Positions 32,135-41,462 of a stretch of 64,000 nucleotides of DNA are shown in pieces; position 1 is the stretch's first letter; every line of letters starts with the position of its first letter. A model generated the notes under the pieces. It worked only from the letters and a program-made list of their open reading frames with translations. It was not told the DNA's origin and searched no databases. The position numbers and the translations under genes are program-made. This DNA comes from Setoptus koraiensis (lineage: Eukaryota; Arthropoda): positions 16,926,001-16,990,000 of the forward strand of contig CM106585.1 in assembly GCA_048013815.1 (NCBI GenBank), read 5' to 3'.

Positions 32135-33985
32135 TGTGAAATTGCTGATTGATTTGACTTTGACGCCTCGATCTCCCTGGAGGGGGTTACAACATATAAC
32201 TGGCGCAACTGTAACTTTCTCGGATGCTTATAACTGTCGATATAACTGACTACTATCGTCTCGTGTCGATAACTAACTGGAACTGAACTTGGTCTGACTC
32301 CGAACTTGTCGCGCGTATCTCCTCTAGATGCGTTCGCTGGCGAGTTGCTCAGGTGACTGATCATGGTGAGAAATTGTCTCTCAGTGTCAGCGCCAGGATT
32401 TGTTTGTCGTCCCATCATTTCAGCAGGCAGCAATACGGCAGAGAGAGAGCCGGGCAATTGGCGCAGCAACAAGTTTTGTTGACCATAAAGATACAGTTTG
32501 TTTGCAGCGAGCAGCGTTTGTTTGCACTCGGTTCTGTTTCATTCTTTTCTCTCGCTGTCACTAATCAAAGAATCATCATCATTATTTGCTCACTTGCTCT
32601 TCGAACGTTCGCCTGTTCGAATGGTCGAAGGTTCGGAGGTTGGGAAATAAACAGCAGCATCGTCAGCAAACAGTATTCATCTTCTGGTAACAATGCATCC
32701 TGGATAGTGGCTACGCGTGAATATTTACCAACCATCATTTGTGTTCAGTGTCGCGTCTCACAAGTGCGAGACTCGCAGGAGCCTCGTCGGACAGATCAGG
32801 TGACATCCACAAGCATAGTCGCTATGCAGAACGAGCCCAGATTTCGCTTGGCATTTTTTTCTTTGGATTTGGCGTTGCCCGGCGAGCATTCTCAGTGCAT
32901 GCTGAACTGCGTCAATCGCTGACCGTTGGCGCGATCAGTGGTCAGAATTGCTTTCTTCTGGATATTTGCGGCGTGGATTAAATGATGATTGCTCAAATGG
33001 TGCAATTTGGTCGGATCAATCGTCGTTTGAATTTGGTTGTTTCAGACATGCTGTCGCCGTTGTTGAGTCGCCATCGCCACTAGCCATCGTTATTTGCGCG
33101 CTAAAATAAAGTAAATACCTCAAATCTTGTGTTCGCAGGCGAGTGTCGCTTCGGCTCGCACGTCGTCTCACAAGAACGCCGACTCGTGCAACTCGTCGTC
33201 TCACCTTGTTGCCAACTTTGTTCTTAACTGTTTCGCCCGAATGGAAATTGGCCACTGGCAACACTAGACTCCATGTCTAGTGTGTGTGTGTACTGTTTAC
33301 CTGTTGCCAGCGACACGCAGAGCTATTTCGAAGCGCGAATTCTCCCTCACTCTGTCGCTTCTTTTGGCCAAAACTTCTTTGGGCTGACTGTGCAAACAGA
33401 AAATAGACCGTCGAATGGCGCTGTTTGCTCAGGTGCGCTTAAGCGAATAACTGCAGCCAGAATGAGAGAATAGGTGCGAGAATGGAAGCGCAAATAAAAA
33501 GTGTGACACACAGTATAAATCACAATAGCCACTATTTCACCACCACTGAGACAACAAATATGCTGGCCAGAGAATTGCGCCGTGATGGTGCTGCTATGAA
33601 ATGAATCGAAATTAAATCGAAAGAGAGCAAGCGATTTCATGTTTGCAGAGCCACCTTGTCTGGCAGCTCCGACGGGTTCGATGCAAAGACTAAAACAAAT
33701 TCTTGCTGCAGACACCATGGCGAAAGCATCGATCTTGCAACTATTAACTATATCCGGACCAATGTAGAGAGTCAGTTAGACTAGCAGAGGAACCAGAGAA
33801 CGAGAAATACTGAATGAATGTCGAGCGTTGTTGCAGCGATAAGGTCCTCGCGACGATTGTGCTGCAGACCAGCAACTGTCAACATGTGGCAGCGATATTT
33901 TGGAAACACTCGATATTTGGCTGTCAATTTGTTTGAAAATGTATTAGTAGTAACTCAGCACGATTGATTGGTGATACGTCTCCGA
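32135..33985. other. Intergenic region upstream of the LRR-Ig gene
   Basis: A 1.85-kb stretch holding the LRR-Ig 5' flank and the distal 3' side of NOL10. The open frames here have no recognisable domain and are Arg/Ser/Thr-rich. Confidence 0.5.
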
Positions 33986-34127
33986 CCGTCATAAAATCGA
34001 TGATGTAGTAAAGTTTGTGTTAATCACAAACTTTTTCACTCGGGTCAACCTGACTCTCAAACCTCTTGGTCCATCCGAATCTATCAAGCGCGCCATCATT
34101 GGGCGGCTATTTTTTAATTTTAATTGT

Positions 34128-35687
34128 TCACTCTTTGACCTCAAAGTCGGGGTTCTCAAACATTGCTTTGAATCTGTCGTCATCAAGCAGTGTATCCATC
34201 TGTGGTCTGACTATCTTCGCCGCTTCATCTTTATCGGAAACCGCAGTTTTGTTACTAATAGCTTTCGCCTCCTGTGCAATCTGTTCTTTCCGTTGCATCA
34301 ATTTTGCCGCAAGTCTTTTGTTTACCTTTGGCAGAGCTGATATGACTTGCACTCTGTTCTTTCGTTCATCCTCTAATTTTTCCTTAATCTTATTGCGACG
34401 ATATTCCTGGAAGGCGAACGGATTCGATGCGGCTTTTGCCTTGGTGTAAAGCCTTATATCCATGAAGAAACCATGCATGTAAGCACGCAAAAGATCAGTG
34501 CCCACTAAATGATCGATACCTAATTCTTCTAGTTCTTGCATAGTGACAAACTTATAGTCGTCATATATAATATTTTCTGTTATTTGTTCTTCACATTCCT
34601 CAGTTATTTGGTCCAAGAAAGAACACCATCTCGGTGCTGGGCCCAATGATGGAATGTAGTAAGGTTGTACTTTCTGACCTTCGTTTGTTACAAGGATCAT
34701 ACCTGTCCCTGGTAATGCACAGAAACTATTAAGATCTTTGTCAGGTTGTATGGCTGTAAAGGTTTCACCGTTATTTCTATCCCAGAGTTTTATCACTTTA
34801 TCGTCCAGTGAAATTACCAAATCATGATCATTTGATGTGTTGTGAAAATCTAAAGTTTTTATTGGCAGACCAAAATAATGATCTTTAATGATGTAAGGCT
34901 TATTGGTGCGAATGTCAAACAACATAATCTGTCCTGTTTGTGTGCCTACTGCTAGATTAAGATTATCTTTAAATTTCATCGATGTTACCCCTGGCAATGA
35001 TATGTCAGAGTCTGCTTGGTGTGTAGTGTATCTTGCACAATCGAATGAGGAGACGATTTTGGTGGATGTTCTAGCGTCCCAACATTCAAGAGTCCCCTCT
35101 TCTGAGCCGGCTACAGTCAGTTGGAGATTGTTATTAGTTATGCATGAATTGAATCCCGAACATTCAGAGGTGAATGATTCGACAAATTGGCCCAAGTCCA
35201 AGTTCAATCTATAGATATCACTTGAGGCGCCGCATGAGTACATAATACAATTACTACAATCGTAACAGAAGTCCCTTCCTGGCTTGGGTATTCTGACCTT
35301 GTAGTAGAAACCATGGGCATTGTGAAACTCTATGTGTCTATCAGATTGTAATAGAGCCAATTTGGTCCAATCCTCTGATAGGAGCATCATTTTTACACAC
35401 TCAGAGTCGAAGCATCTCTCAAATTTCAGGCCTAACTGCTTAAAATCGTAGCATCTCACGCGAGGTTTGTAGAGGCCAGAGACAAATAAATAGTTTTGAT
35501 CTGGACTGGTCACAATGTTTGTGCTAACATTTGGCATTTCCAAATCTTGTATCAGCTCGGTTCTGTGACGCAGCTCTTTGTTTTTCTTTAACAATTGACG
35601 CCTTTTCCTATCGGTCAACCATTCGGGGATTGCTTTCCCTGCGCTCAGATTGTAAATTTTTACATTGTTAACTACTGAAATCAGCAT
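34128..35687 (-). CDS. NOL10: Nucleolar protein 10 (WD40 ribosome-biogenesis factor)
   Basis: A 519-residue protein in one exon. The first ATG, at 35685-35687 (MLISVVNNVKIYNLSAGK), lines up with the human N-terminus; the open frame extends upstream without an ATG. Signature segments in order: LPEWL-like AIPEWLTDRKRRQLLKK, ELIQDLEMPNVSTNI, YKPRVRCYD, FYYKVRIPKPGRDFCYD, ASSDIYRLNLDLG, EGTLECWDARTSTKI, VGTQTGQIMLFDIRTNKPYI, LGPAPRWCSFLDQITEE, IYDDYKFVTMQELEELGIDH, LLRAYMHGFFMDIRLY and DDRFKAMFENPDFEVKE. This is a WD40 beta-propeller followed by the NUC153 segment. NOL10 (Enp2) acts in the small-subunit processome. It stops right after the NUC153 motif, so the basic C-terminal tail of about 170 residues in the human protein is absent. 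An ATTAAA lies shortly after the stop codon. A deleted copy lies 4-5 kb away. Confidence 0.95.
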   Translation of the reverse strand: MLISVVNNVKIYNLSAGKAIPEWLTDRKRRQLLKKNKELRHRTELIQDLEMPNVSTNIVTSPDQNYLFVSGLYKPRVRCYDFKQLGLKFERCFDSECVKMMLLSEDWTKLALLQSDRHIEFHNAHGFYYKVRIPKPGRDFCYDCSNCIMYSCGASSDIYRLNLDLGQFVESFTSECSGFNSCITNNNLQLTVAGSEEGTLECWDARTSTKIVSSFDCARYTTHQADSDISLPGVTSMKFKDNLNLAVGTQTGQIMLFDIRTNKPYIIKDHYFGLPIKTLDFHNTSNDHDLVISLDDKVIKLWDRNNGETFTAIQPDKDLNSFCALPGTGMILVTNEGQKVQPYYIPSLGPAPRWCSFLDQITEECEEQITENIIYDDYKFVTMQELEELGIDHLVGTDLLRAYMHGFFMDIRLYTKAKAASNPFAFQEYRRNKIKEKLEDERKNRVQVISALPKVNKRLAAKLMQRKEQIAQEAKAISNKTAVSDKDEAAKIVRPQMDTLLDDDRFKAMFENPDFEVKE

Positions 35688-35994
35688 CTTGGTTGTCTCA
35701 ACAAGATCCTCACCAAGGATAAATCTTGTTGTTTCTTTAACGAATGGTCTGTTTGGAAACACTGATAATTGTAAACTACATATTTATTGATAATAATAAA
35801 ATAAAATAATCATTAATAATAATACTTATTTATTGAAGCAAAACAAAGCCACGTGAGAATCATGCGTTTTGCTAAAGCTCGCAGAATAACTAAACAATCA
35901 GTTTGACGCAAGTTGTGAGGCGCAAGATTTAAAATTTTTTTTTTTGACTTTTTGAGTATACATGGATTGATCACATATCAATATCAACTATATA

Positions 35995-36000
35995 TTTATT
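35995..36000 (-). terminator. AATAAA overlapping the SPRTN stop codon
   Basis: The last Lys codon AAA, the TAA stop and the next A spell AATAAA on the minus strand. If used, the 3' UTR would be only about 15-30 nt. Confidence 0.5.
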
Positions 36001-36775
36001 TACTTCCCAGTCTATGACCAGGACCTATAGAGGACCAGTAGTCAGAGATCTTCGTTTGATTTGGTTGGGAACTTTTAGGTTGAGCTTCTACCGCTTTTGA
36101 GGTGGAGGCTTTTTGAGTATTGTTGGACGAACTGACACTTGTTGTCGGTTTTCTCTTTGAGGTAGAAGGTTGATCGAGGGCTTTTCGCTTATTGTTTTGC
36201 TCTGGTTCGGATATCTTTACAAATTCACCATTACATGATGCCTTATGTTGAGCAAACCAAGGGTCATTTGGACCAGGCTTTCTATTCATAGATCGTTTAA
36301 CTAAACCGAAGAATGGTGGCCTGTTCTGGCAGGGTCCTGTACACTTCCAGATATGTGTTTGATAATTTCTAACCTCATCATGAAATGTATGGTAAACAGT
36401 TATACGTGTGCCAGTCATTTGATTTATTCTATACATGTGATAATGGAACTTTTGACCGTGAGATTCGTGATTGTCGTCTTCGCGTGTGACGAATAGAAAT
36501 CCGTGTATCATTTCGTGAAGCAGTGTTTCCACTAGATCCCTGCGTGCTCTTAACTGTAATAATGGTAATGATAATTTGATGCAGCAAAATGAGGTCCTAG
36601 GATTCCAGGAACATAAACCGGCTGTTAACGTCATCTTTGGCGACCAGCATAATTCAACACAATTCTTCATAAGAGTGTTCTCGAAGAAAAGCTCATCAAA
36701 CTTTCGGAATAGCTCCCATATGTCGGGATTCGGGTCATCTAGTTCCAGATTTGAAGCCACAATGTTGTAATCCAT
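35996..36775 (-). CDS. SPRTN: SprT-like DNA-protein crosslink protease
   Basis: A 259-residue protein in one exon, starting at ATG 36773-36775. The SprT metalloprotease domain fills residues 14-190. The zinc site is HEMIH (87-91) with the third His at 106 (ESHGQKF). YHTFHDEVRNYQTHIWKC and CQNRPPFFGLVKRSMNRKPG follow, with a Cys/His knuckle (KCTGPC...HKASC). SPRTN cuts proteins covalently trapped on DNA during replication. The tail is disordered and ends with a PCNA-binding PIP box, QTKISDYW (240-247), followed at once by GPGHRLG (251-257), which resembles the p97-binding SHP box. In human SPRTN the SHP box precedes the PIP box and a UBZ finger ends the protein; here no UBZ is present. The stop codon overlaps AATAAA (35995-36000). 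Confidence 0.95.
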   Translation of the reverse strand: MDYNIVASNLELDDPNPDIWELFRKFDELFFENTLMKNCVELCWSPKMTLTAGLCSWNPRTSFCCIKLSLPLLQLRARRDLVETLLHEMIHGFLFVTREDDNHESHGQKFHYHMYRINQMTGTRITVYHTFHDEVRNYQTHIWKCTGPCQNRPPFFGLVKRSMNRKPGPNDPWFAQHKASCNGEFVKISEPEQNNKRKALDQPSTSKRKPTTSVSSSNNTQKASTSKAVEAQPKSSQPNQTKISDYWSSIGPGHRLGSK

Positions 36776-36967
36776 TTATGGCGATGAGGCAGAAAAGCAT
36801 GAGAATATTCAATAACAAGTTAGTAAGCCAATTTGATTGTAATATAGTTAGATTTAGATAAAATATATATATTTTATTATTGAGACGTTGGATAACTTTT
36901 CTTATTGTAAGCTATAATGGTTTAACACAGGTCGCTAAATAAACATGCGCGCCAAATATAAATCTTT

Positions 36968-36973
36968 TTTATT
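36968..36973 (-). terminator. AATAAA overlapping the SNAP29 stop codon
   Basis: Same arrangement as in SPRTN: Lys AAA, TAA and A spell AATAAA. Confidence 0.5.
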
Positions 36974-37616
36974 TACGCAATAACTGTTTCATTTGCCTAT
37001 TTTGATGTTGAATAGTATCACCAGCCCGTTCGGCCTTATCTGTTATTCTATCTAGTATATCATTTTGATCTTCTATCTCGTCGCCTAATTTTAAGGCAAG
37101 TTCTTTGAGACGGCCCAGACCTTGGTTTAGGTGGCCGAGATCTCCATCTTTATTGTTGCTGCTATAATCTGTGGAGGAGTTTGCTTGAACCGGTTTTATC
37201 TCCTTTCCAGAAGGCATATCTGGTAGCTCGGATTTACTAGGCTTGGGGCTTTCTGGTGTAAAGTTCATGGTTGCTGATTTAGTTAAGGACGCATTATTGT
37301 TTGATTGAGTAAAATAGCTCTTGATGCCACCAAAGAGTGATTTCATCGAATTCAAGTTCTTCTGAGTAGCTCTGGTCATGGCGTTGATGCTATCCAGGTT
37401 GTTTTCAGCTTTCTCCAATGTCTCTCGTTGCGTTGATAGCTCCTCGATGGTCGATATGCCTGTTTTTTCGCTTTCGGCGACTAGTCTCAAACAATTTTTT
37501 ACACTAGCATTAGATTGTTCCCTGATGGCATCAGCCTTATTTTCGGCAAATATATAATGCTGAGGCTTCTTTCTGATGAATAAATCATCGATATCTTCGT
37601 CAGTTTGATTGTTCAT
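36969..37616 (-). CDS. SNAP29: SNAP-29-type Qbc SNARE
   Basis: A 215-residue protein in one exon, starting at ATG 37614-37616. Two SNARE coiled coils are visible: a Qb motif at about residues 33-95 (TIEELSTQRETLEKAENNL...MTRATQKNLNSMKSLFGG) and a Qc motif at about 160-215 (LGRLKELALKLGDEIEDQNDILDRI...ERAGDTIQHQNRQMKQLL). Each has a central Gln (zero-layer). The linker has no Cys cluster, so the protein is not palmitoylated like SNAP-25, which fits SNAP29. SNAP29 pairs with syntaxin-17 and VAMP partners in autophagosome-lysosome fusion and general membrane trafficking. It lies 193 bp upstream of SPRTN on the same strand and is divergent from TSEN2. Confidence 0.93.
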   Translation of the reverse strand: MNNQTDEDIDDLFIRKKPQHYIFAENKADAIREQSNASVKNCLRLVAESEKTGISTIEELSTQRETLEKAENNLDSINAMTRATQKNLNSMKSLFGGIKSYFTQSNNNASLTKSATMNFTPESPKPSKSELPDMPSGKEIKPVQANSSTDYSSNNKDGDLGHLNQGLGRLKELALKLGDEIEDQNDILDRITDKAERAGDTIQHQNRQMKQLLRK

Positions 37617-38112
37617 AATTAAAATGTGTATGATAGTCGTAATTAAATTGCTAAACCTAAATAATATACCTTTTACGAGGAATGTTAAAAATGATCATAT
37701 TGTTGGCATTTTATAGGGCGTCAAATTTAAATCTGCCGAGAATCAGAATGGGAGTTGCTCAACAGCTGTTTTCAGCTGCTAACATTTTAGTGCATTTCTC
37801 TCGAGCTCAAAAAATGACTCATTCGCTCATGAGTCAACTGCAAACAAGTGAATTGAAATCTTTCTACAAAATCAACAGCCAGAAATGATTTATACTCCCA
37901 CAATTATTATGGATAACGTAAACACAGTCGAGGGAGAGAGAATGAAGCAATGACATTGACCCAGACTAAAATCTAGTGCGCACCAACTATAATCCTTTCT
38001 GCTACGAAACAAATACATCAATGATAATGTAATGCAACCTGTTTAGTCTTTACTTATCTGTTTATTTATTCGCATTGTCAACTATAGACGTATATCGTTG
38101 ATCTCTGTAGTA
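37617..38112. promoter_or_regulatory. Divergent intergenic region between SNAP29 and TSEN2
   Basis: These 496 bp must hold the 5' ends of both genes. A 68-codon plus-strand frame (37682-37888) with a hydrophobic start has no recognised similarity and probably is not a gene. Confidence 0.45.
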
Positions 38113-38811
38113 ATGGAGTCAAACAAAAAACCTCCAGCAGTTGCTGTCAATCCGTTACCAATCCCTATCAAGAGGTTCTCCAGTGATAAAGGTTCGGTGT
38201 GGCCGACGGATCACGAAGGACAATTTGTGTCTTTCCAAGGCAGATTGGACCCAGCCAAAAGATGTGTCATTATTGACGATGCTCCCTCTTCTAACATGCT
38301 CACCAAAATGGGCTGTTTCGGGCAACTTGTAGACTCTTCACAAACTTATGTGCTTGATCTTGTCGAAGCATACTTCTTATCATATGCTTTAGGATGTTTG
38401 ACTGTAATCGAGGACAATAAAACTCTCGATTTGAATGAACTATGGATCAGATTTCGCAATCTTCAGAGTGACTTTGCCGCTATTTATGCAGTTTACCACC
38501 TTTTCAGATCCAAAGGTTGGGTTTCCAGAAGAGGTTCTCCATTGGGAACCACATTCACATTGTACAAAGAAGGACCAGAGTTTAACCATGCCCTTTATGC
38601 TGTTGATGTCAATGTAGCATCTGGAGAGGCTAACTCCTTTAATAATTGGCAATCACTGTTGGCAAAATATAGAGTAGTACAATCTGTCTCAAAGAATCTT
38701 CTCATTGCGAATGTTGTGTTTGATAAAGAACTTGATTTATTATCGCCTAAATGTATTAAGAACTTCCACATAACAACTAACCTTGTGTCTCGGTGGCGAT
38801 GTCAACCTTAG
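38113..38811 (+). CDS. TSEN2: tRNA-splicing endonuclease catalytic subunit Sen2
   Basis: A 232-residue protein in one exon. The first ATG is at 38113. The C-terminal nuclease domain is clear: DLVEAYFLSYALGCL (about 82-96), FAAIYAVYHLFRSKGWVSRR (121-140), GTTFTLYKEGPEFNHALYAV (145-164) and the VSKNLLI strand. The three catalytic residues of Sen2-type endonucleases are present as Tyr151, His159 and Lys194. The protein cuts pre-tRNA introns at the 5' splice site within the four-subunit TSEN complex. It is about half the length of human TSEN2 (465), lacking most of the N-terminal region. Its coding 3' end overlaps that of FNTA (opposite strand) by 35 bp, and its AATAAA (38840-38845) lies inside the FNTA coding sequence. 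Confidence 0.93.
   Translation: MESNKKPPAVAVNPLPIPIKRFSSDKGSVWPTDHEGQFVSFQGRLDPAKRCVIIDDAPSSNMLTKMGCFGQLVDSSQTYVLDLVEAYFLSYALGCLTVIEDNKTLDLNELWIRFRNLQSDFAAIYAVYHLFRSKGWVSRRGSPLGTTFTLYKEGPEFNHALYAVDVNVASGEANSFNNWQSLLAKYRVVQSVSKNLLIANVVFDKELDLLSPKCIKNFHITTNLVSRWRCQP
38736..38741 (-). terminator. Candidate FNTA poly(A) signal inside TSEN2 coding sequence
   Basis: AATAAA on the minus strand, 36 nt past the FNTA stop codon and within the plus-strand TSEN2 frame. Confidence 0.55.
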
Positions 38812-39775
38812 AAAGAAATGTTTGTTCGAATCTTTGCTTAATAAAGTGCCAATAGTTTGAGCGGATTTTGTCATTTTTCTGTAAGTCGTCACATAAAGCA
38901 AAAGCTTTAGTCAGCAAAGGCTGTCTGTCGTTAATGTCACAATATGCCAGCCTTTCCCAAATTGAATCTACCATGAAAGCTAATAGATGCGATGAGCGGC
39001 AGTCTTGATTTTGATATAAATTCTCACAAAATTTCTCAATAACCGTTTCCTTCGAAATGCCATTGTGCACCAATTTCAAGAGGCCCCTCAGGTACGACCA
39101 AGAGCTTTCATTGCTAGGACATGAAAATATTTTGGACGTGACAGATTTTGTCTCATTTTCCAGCCACAGAGGATCTTCATATTTTTTTGTGTTCTGGACA
39201 ACGAAATATCGATGATTCCACGCGGAATTGTTCCTGAGATCCAGGTCTAACTGTGATTCTGTGAATTCTAATTCGCCCGGCCACATTTGGAACTCTTTGA
39301 CTGCCCATGCCCTATGTTGCCAGGCATGATAGTTTTTGCAGTCCATTTTGAGTATAAAAGCTGTGAATTCTTTCTCTTCGCTGGCGTCCTTGAGACTTTC
39401 GACAATGGCTCTCCTATGATGCCACACTTGGTAGTTTTTTGGTTCCAATGAAATGACAGTGGTCACGTATTTCAATTCATTTTCCATGTGATGAGGTAGC
39501 TCTTTGAGAATTTTACGCCTGAAATACCACACACTGAAATTAGATGGCTGGATTGCAATACAATCGGCGGTGAGCTCCAGACTGCGCTCGCTAATCTCAT
39601 TTTTAGTTAACATGGCCCGAAAATATCCAAATGTTTCCTCGAATTTAGGAGTATATTTTATGTCCATGATCGACGATGTTGTCCGTATGCTGATGGGCTC
39701 GATGTCGTTCCATTCTGGCTTCGTTTTGTACGACTCGAACGATGTGGGCTCACACTCGTCATCGGAACTGTCCAT
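38777..39775 (-). CDS. FNTA: Protein farnesyltransferase/geranylgeranyltransferase type I alpha subunit
   Basis: A 332-residue protein in one exon. The first ATG, at 39773-39775 (MDSSDDECEP), is used; the open frame upstream has none. Prenyltransferase alpha (PPTA) repeats are plain: NFSVWYFRRKILKEL, NYQVWHHRRAIVESL, NYHAWQHRAWAVKEF, NNSAWNHRYFVV and NESSWSYLRGLLKL. It is the scaffold subunit shared by farnesyltransferase and GGTase I, which attach isoprenoids to CaaX proteins such as Ras and Rho; its beta partners are not in the window. Length is close to that of other animals. It is tail-to-tail with TSEN2, with overlapping codons at 38777-38811. Confidence 0.95.
   Translation of the reverse strand: MDSSDDECEPTSFESYKTKPEWNDIEPISIRTTSSIMDIKYTPKFEETFGYFRAMLTKNEISERSLELTADCIAIQPSNFSVWYFRRKILKELPHHMENELKYVTTVISLEPKNYQVWHHRRAIVESLKDASEEKEFTAFILKMDCKNYHAWQHRAWAVKEFQMWPGELEFTESQLDLDLRNNSAWNHRYFVVQNTKKYEDPLWLENETKSVTSKIFSCPSNESSWSYLRGLLKLVHNGISKETVIEKFCENLYQNQDCRSSHLLAFMVDSIWERLAYCDINDRQPLLTKAFALCDDLQKNDKIRSNYWHFIKQRFEQTFLSKVDIATETQG
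38840..38845 (+). terminator. Candidate TSEN2 poly(A) signal inside FNTA coding sequence
   Basis: AATAAA on the plus strand, 29 nt past the TSEN2 stop codon and within the minus-strand FNTA frame. Confidence 0.55.
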
Positions 39776-40894
39776 TTCGAAAAATGTTATTCTGGTCTGA
39801 TTAATTGAGAATGTAGCGAAAAATATCAGAGATACAACCAATCAATGAGAGAGACCGGTCGCAAATAATAGTCACATTGGCGCAACACATTTCTTTTATT
39901 TAAGCGCCAAATTTAGAATTTCCCTTCCCCAGAGAAAGTTTCTCACTGAGTTACCGGAGTGAGTTTCTGTTTTCTCTCGGTGGAAAAATCTAACTCGGTT
40001 TTGTCCCTACACTGTCCATCAAAGAACCAGTGTCTCAGGCCGTCTAAGGGCCTTCTCGGACCCCAGCGTACTCAAAATGGTGAGAAAGCGGCAGAATCTG
40101 CGACCCATACATGCCACTACTTTCTGCCTGATATTCTAGCTTTTGGCGATGCACACAAAAAGTGATAGCTCTTGAGTGAATTGATTTGCGTCAGACAGGT
40201 GAGATCTGCAGACAGCTATAGTTAAGCCGCCAATCCGATTATCACACAGCTAATCCGATTCTGTTTATCAGTGCCGTGTATGGGGCCCAGCGCGCTATAT
40301 GTTGGGGACCGGGACTGTACAGATAGAATGCTGTCCGGCAGCCAGGATGTTAGTGACACAACGAAAAAGTGCAGCACCAAATCATCGTCGCGAAAGATAG
40401 CAGTGGACGAGGGATTTATAGTTATGACTTTAGGCTCAAATGCGGAACCATCACGAGTGGGCCCCATAGAAAATCCGGGCTAGCGCGCATGTCGCTATAG
40501 ACCCTGTAGGTAACTATTTACTATTTGCGCATGTCGCGTCCCTCTCATACTGCAATCCTATAATATTTGTAAATTGTCCAACGTAGTTTTTGGTTGATAT
40601 TCAGCGGGGACAGATTCCTTTTTCATTGTTGCTCTTGCACAAAATGAGAATCATCAGAGTGACACTGACTATATGTCACATAAGAGATTAGAGTAGTACC
40701 ACAAAATCAATTTCAACACTTGTGACTCGAATCGAATCAAGAATTCACCTCTTCATATTTTCATCACAAAACAACTGACAGTGGATCGAATAGGATAGTT
40801 GAATTTTTCAAGCCAAGTTTCAAGCCAGTGCAGCTCAGTTCTACAGTAGATAACAACAGTAGCCAATCTAACAACAAGCAGCATAAACAAAAAT
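39776..40894. other. Divergent intergenic region between FNTA and proctolin
   Basis: A 1.1-kb stretch. A 70-codon plus frame (40271-40483) and an 81-codon minus frame (40222-40467) overlap but neither shows a known domain. It probably holds the promoters of FNTA and proctolin. Confidence 0.45.
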
Positions 40895-41462
40895 ATGTAC
40901 AACAAGGGATCGATAACTGGAGAAGAAATCATTGAAGACAATCAGAAAAAAGAATCGTTCAACAGACACAAAATGACCTTCAGCGCAACACAAAAATCCA
41001 TCATGATTGCTAGTTTGGCCATTGGCGCCGTCTTGGTTATCGCATTGATGGGCACGCAAGTCGAGGGTCGTTACCTCCCAACGAGATCCGACGAGAGTAG
41101 GCTAGAGTCATTGAAACAATTGCTGAAAACGGTGAGTTTTCATTATGGTAACAAACCAGATAAAATAAAAACACAAACAGCCAGCCTGATTGATCGCACA
41201 TGATTTATATCTATATAATTGCCTTGTTTGCCTCATTGTTCAATGTTAGATGTTGGATTATAATCAAGAAATGGAAGAGAATCAAGCTGCTAATATCTGG
41301 CCAGCAGCCATTCAAGCAGGTCGTGGTGGCAATTCGGCATTCGGACAACGTGTTCGTTCTAGCTATCATAAACGATCTCCAGAACTGGTAACGGACATGG
41401 CGGAGAATGATAATAACGTGCGCTCTCTCAGTATGGCGGAGGTTCCTGTATTGAATCGATGA
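40895..41462 (+). CDS. Proct: Proctolin precursor
   Basis: Two exons, 40895-41131 and 41250-41462, with a 118-nt intron (GTGAGT...TTAG, phase 0). The prepropeptide is 149 residues from ATG 40895, or 123 from the in-frame ATG at 40973; the latter puts the hydrophobic signal (SIMIASLAIGAVLVIALMG) near the N-terminus and is more likely. Right after the signal (TQVEG) comes RYLPT followed by Arg: exactly the proctolin pentapeptide in its usual place. The acidic DESRLESLKQLLKT spacer also fits arthropod precursors. The remainder contains a few basic sites but no second copy of the peptide. Proctolin is an arthropod neuropeptide that stimulates muscle through a dedicated GPCR. AATAAA signals occur near 41895. 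Confidence 0.9.

Noticed and set aside
37682-37888. 68-codon plus-strand frame with hydrophobic start
   Set aside because: Could be a small peptide but has no clear signal cleavage or family; lies in the SNAP29/TSEN2 divergent promoter.
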